The notes beneath the pieces were generated by a model. It was not told the DNA's origin. It saw nothing but the letters and a program-made list of their open reading frames with translations, and ran no database searches. This document shows positions 7,357 through 11,774 of a stretch of 11,774 bases of DNA, piece by piece (positions within the stretch are counted from its first letter, which is position 1; every line of letters begins with the position of its first letter). A program made the position numbers and the translations under genes. The DNA comes from CBFCZU01 sp965602635 (GTDB lineage: Bacteria > Planctomycetota > Phycisphaerae > SM23-33): positions 1-11,774 of the forward strand of contig CBFCZU010000135.1 of NCBI GenBank assembly GCA_965602635.1. The letters run 5' to 3'.

Positions 7357-8415
7357 ATGAGCGCCAGGCTGGCCAAGTTCAGGAAGCCGCCGCCCCGCCG
7401 CTTCAGCCGCGAGTGGTACGTGGAGGGGCTGCGCACCGCCATCTGGGTGGCCATCATCACCACGCTGATCTGGGTCTATGCCGACATACACTTCACGAAG
7501 GAAGAGGAGCTTCAGGTAACGCTGCTGATCCAGGCCCGCCCGGCCGAGAAGATGATCGTCCTGAGCCCGTCGAACATCGCCGTCAGGCTCAAGGTCAAGG
7601 GCAGGAAGTACGTCATCGACCAGTTCGGCGGGACGCAGCTCTCGTACGACCCGGCCGAGGAATTGCGGCCGGGGCTGCACCGCGACGTCAACACCATTGA
7701 TATCGTCAGGCGGCTGCTGGATGTCAGCCGCGCCGGGCTGGAGGTCATCTCGGCCCATCCCAACAAACTGGACATCCACCTGGACCGGCTCGAGCGGGTA
7801 CCCGGCGTGCCCGTCATGCTCGACTACCCCCTGGCCAAGGTGAGCGGCGTGAAGCTCTCCCCCGAGCGGGTTGACCTGTTGGTCCCCGCCAGCCGGGCCG
7901 GGCAGATCGTCAAGGAGGGGCTGCGGATCCTGGCCAGGGTAACGCCCACAGGCAACCTGCCCGTGGGCGAGCCCGTCACCAGGCAGGTTCTCCTTGTGGC
8001 GCCGGGCCCGGGATGCCGGCTGGAGCCGGAAGCCGTCACGGCCACCTTCACCGTCAGCGAGCAGGTGGGCAAGAAGGAGTTCGTCGTCCCGGTCCGGACC
8101 ACAACGCCCTGGGCCTGGGGCGCCGACGACACCTGGAGCAAGTACAAGCTTGAGGCAAAGCCCGGGGAAACCTGGACCCGCACCATCGTCGTTTCGGGCA
8201 GCCCGATCGAGCTGGAGAAGCTCCGCACCAGGGCCCAGGAGATCCGGGCGTACATCGTGCTGAAGGAAAGCGACCTCAAGCCGGTGGGAAGCTGGCTGCC
8301 GGGGACGGTGAGCGTGCAGTTCCCCGCGGACCTGAAGGTCGGCCTTGCCGAGCCCGTGCCGCCGGTCAATTACCGGATGGTCAAGCGGGCCGAGACGGTG
8401 GCCGCGCCCTCGTAG
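7357..8415 (+). CDS. YbbR/CdaR-like membrane protein, probable CdaA regulator
   Basis: This 352-residue protein has a basic, proline-containing N-terminus (1-24) and one membrane helix (about 25-42, ending WVYAD). A long extracytoplasmic part follows, rich in beta strands, with repeated segments of the type VTLLIQARP, VPVMLDYPLAKVSGVKLSPERVD and VSVQFPADL. This resembles YbbR repeats as in CdaR, which binds CdaA and tunes its output. The repeats are divergent, so similarity alone gives moderate support. The position three bases after cdaA is the stronger argument. ATG 7357 has a weak AAGG at 7342-7345, suggesting translational coupling to cdaA. In Firmicutes glmM usually follows; here proA does. 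It ends in a hydrophilic tail. The outer domain could also contact the cell wall. Confidence 0.7.
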   Translation: MSARLAKFRKPPPRRFSREWYVEGLRTAIWVAIITTLIWVYADIHFTKEEELQVTLLIQARPAEKMIVLSPSNIAVRLKVKGRKYVIDQFGGTQLSYDPAEELRPGLHRDVNTIDIVRRLLDVSRAGLEVISAHPNKLDIHLDRLERVPGVPVMLDYPLAKVSGVKLSPERVDLLVPASRAGQIVKEGLRILARVTPTGNLPVGEPVTRQVLLVAPGPGCRLEPEAVTATFTVSEQVGKKEFVVPVRTTTPWAWGADDTWSKYKLEAKPGETWTRTIVVSGSPIELEKLRTRAQEIRAYIVLKESDLKPVGSWLPGTVSVQFPADLKVGLAEPVPPVNYRMVKRAETVAAPS

Positions 8416-8476
8416 CAGCTCCCCTCTCCTCCGCCGCTTGCCATCGGGCCCCTTTGGCAGTTAGATAGGTGATGCC

Positions 8477-9739
8477 ATGGACGCTACAGACTACGTAAGA
8501 GAGCTTGCCACGTCGGCGGGCGCCGCTGCCGCCGCTCTGGCCGTAAGCAGCGGAGCGGCCAGGAACGCCGCGCTCGCCGCCTGCGCCAAGGCCGTCCGGG
8601 AGCGCGCCGCCGACCTCCAGGCCGCCAACGCGAAGGACCTGAAGGCCGCCGCCAAGGTCGGGCTGGCCGAGGCTATGATCGACCGCCTGACGCTGACGGA
8701 TCAGCGGATCGAATCCATGGCCGCCGCCTTGGAGGCCATCGCCGCCCAGGTCGATCCGGTCGGGCAGACCATCGCCGCCTACAACCGCCCCAACGGTCTG
8801 CGGATCGAGAAGCGGCGCGTGCCGCTGGGCGTGGTGGCGATCATCTACGAGTCGCGCCCGAACGTCACGGCCGACGCCGCCGGGCTGTGCCTCAAGAGCG
8901 GCAACGCGGCAATACTCCGCGGCGGCAAGGAGTCCATCCACTCCAATCTGGCGATCGGCGAATGTCTTGCGGCGGGCCTGGCCGAGGCCGGCCTCCCCCC
9001 GGCCGCCGTCACCGTCATCGACAAGACCGACCGGGCCGTCGTTGCCGCCCTGGCCACCGCCGAGGGGCTCATCGACCTGATCGTGCCCCGCGGCGGCGAG
9101 GGGCTGATCCGCGCCGTCGTCGAGGCCGCCACCATCCCCGTCATCAAGCACTACACCGGCAACTGCCACGTGTACGTCCACGCCGACGCCGAGGCGGACA
9201 TGGCCAGGAAGATCGTCCTCAACGCCAAGTGCCAGAGGCCGGGGGTCTGCAACGCCGTTGAGACGCTGCTGGTCCACGCCGACCACGCCAACGCCGGCGG
9301 GCTGCTCTCGGCAATCCTCGCCGACCTGCTGGCCGCCGGGGTCGAGCTGCGCGGCGACGAGCGGACAGCCGCCATCGAGCCAAAGGTCAAACCGGCCGGT
9401 GACGACGACTGGCGAACCGAGTACTTGGCGCCGATCCTGGCGGTCAAGGTGGTTGACTCGCTCGACGAGGCCATCAGGCACATCAACACGTACGGCAGCA
9501 AGCATACCGACGCGATCGTCACGGGCGACATCGCGGCGGCACATGCCTTCGTCGCGGCCGTTGACAGCTCCTCGGTAATGGTCAACGCCTCGACGCGATT
9601 CTCCGACGGCGGGGAGTACGGGCTGGGGGCCGAGGTCGGCATCAGCACCGACAAGCTCCACGCCCGCGGACCCATGGGCGCCGAGGACCTCACCACCTAC
9701 AAGTGGATCGTCACCGGCAACGGCCACGTCCGCGAGTAG
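8477..9739 (+). CDS. proA: glutamate-5-semialdehyde dehydrogenase (gamma-glutamyl phosphate reductase)
   Basis: This 420-residue cytoplasmic enzyme reduces gamma-glutamyl phosphate with NADPH to glutamate semialdehyde, the second step of proline synthesis from glutamate. It is an aldehyde dehydrogenase superfamily member. Visible signatures include RRVPLGVVAIIYESRPNVT, LKSGNAAILRGGKE, the block DLIVPRGGEGLI, and NAKCQRPGVCNAVETLL with the catalytic cysteine at residue 258. The C-terminal block includes NASTRFSDGGEYGLGAEVG. Length matches the family (417 in E. coli). ATG 8477 is preceded by AGGTGA at 8467-8472. It lies 61 bases after the YbbR-like gene on the same strand. Co-transcription with cdaA is possible because no clear promoter or terminator separates them. 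proB is not in the window. Confidence 0.97.
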   Translation: MDATDYVRELATSAGAAAAALAVSSGAARNAALAACAKAVRERAADLQAANAKDLKAAAKVGLAEAMIDRLTLTDQRIESMAAALEAIAAQVDPVGQTIAAYNRPNGLRIEKRRVPLGVVAIIYESRPNVTADAAGLCLKSGNAAILRGGKESIHSNLAIGECLAAGLAEAGLPPAAVTVIDKTDRAVVAALATAEGLIDLIVPRGGEGLIRAVVEAATIPVIKHYTGNCHVYVHADAEADMARKIVLNAKCQRPGVCNAVETLLVHADHANAGGLLSAILADLLAAGVELRGDERTAAIEPKVKPAGDDDWRTEYLAPILAVKVVDSLDEAIRHINTYGSKHTDAIVTGDIAAAHAFVAAVDSSSVMVNASTRFSDGGEYGLGAEVGISTDKLHARGPMGAEDLTTYKWIVTGNGHVRE

Positions 9740-9773
9740 GCGGGAGCCTCATGGGCGCAGATTGGGGCGGAAG

Positions 9774-10160
9774 GTGGACCACCGGGTCCAACACTTCGAC
9801 TACAGCGGCGAGCAGGGCGGCGACGTGGACCTGGCGGCGGCCAAGCAGGCGCTGCTCGGGTTCGACTGGGACGGCGAGGTTGGCAGGTTCGTCTCCGAGC
9901 AGCGAAAGGGCCGCGACGTCTGCCCGCCCGGCGTGACCTTCGTGCTGGACGAGAGGCACAAGCTCCGCATCTACTCCGACGAGCCGGGCAGCTTTCGCGT
10001 GTACTGCATCGTGCCGGCGGCTGTCGTGCAGTTCGGGGTGAGGATTCCCCGCTCGCGGTCGCTCGAGACGCGCGGCCTCACAAGGCAGGAGCTGCCGGGC
10101 ATCCTGGAGATGTACTTCGAGGGGCGGTACGAAGAACTGATCTCGCGCCTCGCGACCTAG
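9774..10160 (+). CDS. hypothetical protein of about 128 residues
   Basis: I do not recognise this protein. It has no signal peptide or membrane segment. It starts hydrophilic (DHRVQHFDYSGEQGGDVDL), has an amphipathic alpha/beta middle with CPPGVTFVLDERHKLRIYSD and FRVYCIVPAAVVQFGV, and ends with a helical, acidic section (MYFEGRYEELISRLAT). Two cysteines (in DVCPP and VYCIV) are the only ones. The start is uncertain: GTG 9774 follows GGGG (9764-9767) at six bases, while TTG 9762 in the same frame has no well-placed site. A good GGGAG-ATG pair at 9742-9753 lies in another frame. It follows proA by 34 bases and may be co-transcribed. Its stop codon (10158-10160) falls inside the left arm of the palindromic element downstream, so its natural end may have been altered by that element. 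Confidence 0.65.
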   Translation: MDHRVQHFDYSGEQGGDVDLAAAKQALLGFDWDGEVGRFVSEQRKGRDVCPPGVTFVLDERHKLRIYSDEPGSFRVYCIVPAAVVQFGVRIPRSRSLETRGLTRQELPGILEMYFEGRYEELISRLAT

Positions 10161-10163
10161 CCT

Positions 10164-10201
10164 GTTTATTGCATGACCCCTTCCGGGTCTATGCAATAAG
10201 C
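10164..10201. repeat. branch 1: hairpin with TTATTGCAT arms
   Basis: TTATTGCAT (10166-10174) plus GACCC (10175-10179) pairs with GGGTC (10185-10189) and ATGCAATAA (10191-10199). The loop is CTTCC and T10190 is a single bulge. G10164-C10201 and a T-G wobble extend the base to 16 pairs. The AT-rich lower stem is unlike the surrounding DNA. Confidence 0.85.
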
Positions 10202-10233
10202 ACCTTTGCGAGAGACGGTTCTCTCGCAAAGGT
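10202..10233. repeat. branch 2: perfect 14-base-pair hairpin
   Basis: ACCTTTGCGAGAGA (10202-10215) is exactly complementary to TCTCTCGCAAAGGT (10220-10233), with the loop CGGT. It begins at the base after branch 1 ends. Only three T bases follow (10233-10235), too few for a confident terminator. Confidence 0.9.
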
Positions 10234-10304
10234 TTCGACTCGGCGCTTCGCGCCTCGCTCAAGGCTAGCCCTGAGCAAGAGCGACGTAAGTCGCTCGCGT
10301 CGAA
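10234..10304. repeat. branch 3: closed junction holding three hairpins
   Basis: TTCGAC (10234-10239) pairs with GTCGAA (10299-10304) and encloses three hairpins. These are GGCGC-TTC-GCGCC (10242-10254), GCTCAAGG-CTAG-CCCTGAGC (10257-10276, one mismatch) and GAGCGAC-GTAA-GTCGCTC (10279-10296). The last is perfect and carries a loop of the GNRA type, which favours a role as RNA. Confidence 0.8.
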
Positions 10305-10349
10305 GCCCATAGGGCGGATGTTGCGCGCGCATCGTGCAACATCCGGGCT
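10305..10349. repeat. branch 4: hairpin with alternative pairing at its base
   Basis: GGATGTTGC (10316-10324) pairs perfectly with GCAACATCC (10336-10344). Three more inner pairs (one a G-T wobble) leave the loop CGCAT. The base GCCC (10305-10308) can pair with GGGC at 10312-10315 as a small local hairpin, or with GGGC at 10345-10348 to close the branch. These two foldings exclude one another. Confidence 0.8.
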
Positions 10350-10373
10350 AGGCGCTCCGCCGGCCGCTGCTGT

Positions 10374-10673
10374 ATGATGGCCGCCGTGACGGATTCGCCT
10401 CCAGTTGCCCTGCTGTGCCACCGCTGCGGCGTGGACCTCACGCCGGGCGAGGGGGATTTCTACGTGGTGCGGATCGAGGCCTTCGCCGACCCCACCGGGC
10501 CGCACATAACCGACGCCGACCTGGACGCCGACATCGAGGCGGCCATCGAGAGGATCCTCGAGGAGCTTCGCGGCCTGAGCGAGGCGGAGCTGATGGACCA
10601 GGTCTATCGCAGGCTGACGATCCACCTGTGCGGGCGGTGCTACCGCCAGTGGATTGAAGACCCCGCCCGCTGA
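10374..10673 (+). CDS. small putative zinc-ribbon protein
   Basis: This 99-residue protein has no recognised family. It has two Cys pairs, C15-x2-C18 (LCHRCGVDL) near the start and C86-x2-C89 (LCGRCYRQW) near the end, separated by an acidic helical stretch with TDADLDADIEAAIERILEELRGLSEAELMDQVYRRL. Four cysteines in two CxxC knuckles suggest one structural zinc site joining the ends. No signal peptide or membrane helix is present. The start is uncertain among ATG 10374, ATG 10377 and GTG 10386; none has a clear ribosome binding site. TATGAT at 10373-10378 resembles a -10 hexamer and would place the transcript start almost on GTG 10386, that is, a leaderless message. The palindromic element ends about 20 bases upstream. 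It converges on the lipoprotein gene, with 14 bases between the stops. Confidence 0.65.
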   Translation: MMAAVTDSPPVALLCHRCGVDLTPGEGDFYVVRIEAFADPTGPHITDADLDADIEAAIERILEELRGLSEAELMDQVYRRLTIHLCGRCYRQWIEDPAR

Positions 10674-10687
10674 GCCGCCCCGCCGCC

Positions 10688-11188
10688 CTACCGCTCGGCG
10701 ATCCTGCGCTTCGTCTCCGCGACGGCGGCGTCCAGCTCGGCGGGGGTGAGCTTCTCGATCTCGCCGCTCAGCCGCAGCACGTGACACCGCCCGCGGTGAA
10801 CGGCCTCGGTCTCATAAAGCAGAACGTTGTCCCCCGGCATGGTCGGGTCCTGATCCGGGATGTACACGTACTGACGGCCGGAGCCGGAGGGGCAGCGCAG
10901 CTTCTCCGCGGGCAGCGAGAGGCCCTCCCATCCGTCCCGCCGCACCAGGCCGGGCGGGAACTGCTCCTCCGTCACCGCGTACATACGAAGGGCCGATCCG
11001 ATGTCCCGCAGATTGACCTGGCAGACCCTCTCCTCAGCCAGCTCCTTGGCGATCACCATGCTCTTGAGGTAGCCGGGCGATTCCTCCCCGTCGCCGTCCT
11101 CGTCCTTGGACGAGCAGCCGGTCATCCCCGCGGCGACCGCCAGCAGCGCCGCCAGGGCCAGCCTCGCCCGATGTGTCCCAGTCAGCAT
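10688..11188 (-). CDS. lipoprotein with pseudopilin-like outer domain
   Basis: This 166-residue protein has a basic N-terminus, a hydrophobic stretch (10-20) and a lipobox-like GMTGC, giving lipidation at C25, then an acidic linker (28-36). The rest resembles the globular half of planctomycete type II secretion pseudopilins: CQVNLRDIGSALRMYA (56-71), FPPGL, a CPS motif (99-101), YVYIPDQD, and a closing VLLYE...H...VLRLSGEIEKLTPAE block. True pseudopilins have a methylated, membrane-spanning N-terminal helix; here a lipoprotein signal replaces it. The ATG at 11188 is chosen over an in-frame ATG at 11353 because it begins the signal peptide and has AAGGA ten bases upstream (11199-11203 on this strand). 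It is the only gene on the - strand and diverges from fhs. The molecular role is unknown. Confidence 0.75.
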   Translation of the reverse strand: MLTGTHRARLALAALLAVAAGMTGCSSKDEDGDGEESPGYLKSMVIAKELAEERVCQVNLRDIGSALRMYAVTEEQFPPGLVRRDGWEGLSLPAEKLRCPSGSGRQYVYIPDQDPTMPGDNVLLYETEAVHRGRCHVLRLSGEIEKLTPAELDAAVAETKRRIAER

Positions 11189-11232
11189 CGCTATGGTTTC
11201 CTTAGCTCGGGCTCGCCGCAATAGCCCCCCAG

Positions 11233-11261
11233 TTCTTATCGCGCCGAGACGGCGTCCGCAA
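11233..11261 (-). promoter_or_regulatory. possible promoter of the lipoprotein gene
   Basis: On the - strand TTGCGG (11261-11256) and TAAGAA (11238-11233) are spaced by 17 bases, about 45 bases ahead of the ATG at 11188. Each hexamer matches consensus only partly. Placement is right for the gene, but the call is weak. Confidence 0.3.
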
Positions 11262-11297
11262 GGCCCGGCGGCCCCGCTTTTTCGGGCGGGATTGGCC

Positions 11298-11326
11298 TTG
11301 AAGCGGCCCGCGGCTTCTGGTAAGTT
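11298..11326 (+). promoter_or_regulatory. possible promoter of fhs
   Basis: TTGAAG (11298-11303) and TAAGTT (11321-11326) are separated by 17 bases in the 246-base divergent gap before fhs. The -35 is fair (four of six), the -10 weak (three of six). A dyad GAAGC (11300-11304)/GCTTC (11313-11317) overlaps the -35 and spacer and could be an operator. The leader would be about 100 bases. Confidence 0.3.
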
Positions 11327-11366
11327 CGCGGGCTCGTAGGATGGCCCCGCCACGTAGCCTGTAGCC

Positions 11367-11400
11367 GTCCCGGAGATTTTCGCGGGGTCGGTGCCGGGAC
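11367..11400 (+). promoter_or_regulatory. hairpin in the fhs leader
   Basis: GTCCCGG (11367-11373) is exactly complementary to CCGGGAC (11394-11400), with a 20-base loop. It lies 34 bases before the fhs ATG, just ahead of the ribosome binding site region, so it could influence translation. It does not match a riboswitch I can recognise, including the tetrahydrofolate riboswitch. Confidence 0.35.
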
Positions 11401-11434
11401 TGCAAGAATTGGTTTCTATTCGAAGGGGAGCAAA

Positions 11435-11774
11435 ATGCCGTCATCGGTTCCCTCTGACATCGAGATCTCCCGTGCCGCTACACCCAAGGCGATCACCGAG
11501 GTTGCGGCGGCGGCGGGCATCTTGCCCGAAGAGCTCGAGCCGTACGGCTCGGTAAAGGCCAAGGTGAAGCTGAGCATCATGGACCGGCTGGCCGAGAAGC
11601 CCAGCGGAAAGTACATCGACGTGACGGCCATCACGCCCACGCCGCTGGGAGAGGGCAAGACCACCACAGCCGTCGGGCTCACCCAGGGCATGGGCATCAT
11701 CGGCAAGAACGTCTTCCTGTGCATCCGCCAGCCCTCGATGGGCCCGACCTTCGGCATCAAGGGCGGCGCCGCCG
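11435..11774 (+). CDS. fhs: formate-tetrahydrofolate ligase (N-terminal part, cut by window edge)
   Basis: The frame is open from ATG 11435 to the window end, giving 113 residues. It matches the start of formyltetrahydrofolate synthetase, which joins formate to tetrahydrofolate using ATP to make 10-formyl-THF. Typical features are SDIEISRAA near the start, ILPEELEPYGSVKAKVKLSI, the ATP-binding loop TPTPLGEGKTTT (67-78, lysine 75), LCIRQPSMGPTFGIKGGAA and the spacing between them. AAGGGGAG at 11423-11430 lies four bases before the ATG, an excellent site that fixes the start. The enzyme feeds one-carbon units into purine and formyl-Met synthesis and is the entry of the methyl branch of the Wood-Ljungdahl pathway in organisms that have it. 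Nothing here shows which use applies. About four fifths of the protein lies outside the window. Confidence 0.95.
   Translation, partial: MPSSVPSDIEISRAATPKAITEVAAAAGILPEELEPYGSVKAKVKLSIMDRLAEKPSGKYIDVTAITPTPLGEGKTTTAVGLTQGMGIIGKNVFLCIRQPSMGPTFGIKGGAA

Larger units (their letters stand above)
10156..10352. repeat. multi-branched palindromic element (structured RNA or REP/MITE-like repeat)
   Basis: This gap between two small genes is almost wholly made of inverted repeats. Outer arms CCTAGCC (10156-10162) and GGCTAGG (10346-10352) are perfect complements. Inside lie four branches with practically no unpaired linkers: 10164-10201, 10202-10233, 10234-10304 (itself enclosing three hairpins) and 10305-10349 (competing with the outer right arm for a few bases). 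The layout is that of a five-way junction. No T-runs follow the hairpins, so simple termination is unlikely to explain it. No flanking target duplication, transposase or reverse transcriptase is visible here. It could be a non-coding RNA, a single-stranded-DNA-folding mobile element, or a dispersed intergenic repeat. The structure is directly seen; the function is unknown. Confidence 0.8.

Noticed and set aside
8438..8466. TTGCCA and TTAGAT at 17-base spacing ahead of proA as a promoter.
   Set aside because: The -10 matches only three of six bases, and transcription would start at about 8473, inside or after the ribosome binding site (8467-8472).
9703..9936. Reading starting at ATG 9751 with a good GGGAG ribosome binding site.
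   Set aside because: The product is Ser/Thr/Arg/Trp-rich low-complexity sequence, while the overlapping frame from 9774 has balanced composition. A frameshift joining the two was considered, but nothing in the sequence proves it.
10164..10349. A CRISPR array, tRNA cluster or simple tandem terminators in the 10160-10370 gap.
   Set aside because: The repeats are inverted and all different in sequence, so no array is present. No tRNA cloverleaf with conserved TTCRA and anticodon arms fits, and no T-run follows the hairpins.
8381..10787. Long open frames on the - strand opposite proA and across the palindromic element.
   Set aside because: They are antisense shadows of proA and the small genes, rich in Gly, Arg and Asp without domain signatures. 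The frame crossing 10160-10370 merely translates inverted repeats.
11327..11434. A tetrahydrofolate riboswitch before fhs.
   Set aside because: The gene context is suggestive, but I could not recognise the conserved riboswitch core; only one simple hairpin is seen.

Overview
The window is GC-rich bacterial DNA, densely coding and almost all on the + strand. Its contents point to a diderm (Gram-negative) bacterium outside the Proteobacteria. It has outer-membrane assembly genes (a BamD-like repeat protein and an LptE-like lipoprotein) beside a membrane c-di-AMP cyclase (CdaA) and a YbbR/CdaR-like partner. It also has a small lipoprotein whose outer domain resembles planctomycete pseudopilins. 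A planctomycete of the Phycisphaerae type fits best. This is an inference from gene content and protein style, not from a marker gene.

Layout: (1) 1-1616, the end of a PhoU-like (DUF47) gene followed by a PiT phosphate transporter. (2) 1644-3292, a strong sigma70-like promoter, the BamD-like gene, the overlapping LptE-like gene and a hairpin. (3) 3384-6360, an extended -10 promoter, ftsH and folP. (4) 6410-8415, a promoter with a perfect -10, cdaA and the ybbR-like gene. proA (8477-9739) follows in the same direction. (5) 9774-10673, two small uncharacterised genes separated by about 200 bases of stacked inverted repeats. (6) A lipoprotein gene on the - strand (11188-10688), diverging from the start of fhs (11435 to the window end).

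How the genes fit together: the PhoU-like/PiT pair imports phosphate. The BamD/LptE pair serves outer-membrane protein and LPS assembly. FtsH is membrane protein quality control. FolP (dihydropteroate synthase) and Fhs (formate-tetrahydrofolate ligase) both belong to folate/one-carbon metabolism. CdaA with its YbbR-like partner makes and controls c-di-AMP, a signal linked to osmotic balance in other bacteria, and the next gene makes a precursor of proline, a common osmolyte.

The most unusual object is the intergenic element at 10156-10352. It is closed by matching 7-base arms and tiled almost without gaps by four helical branches, one of which is itself a junction of three hairpins. It looks like a non-coding structured RNA or a dispersed palindromic (REP/MITE-like) element. 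Nothing in the sequence allows a firm choice between these.
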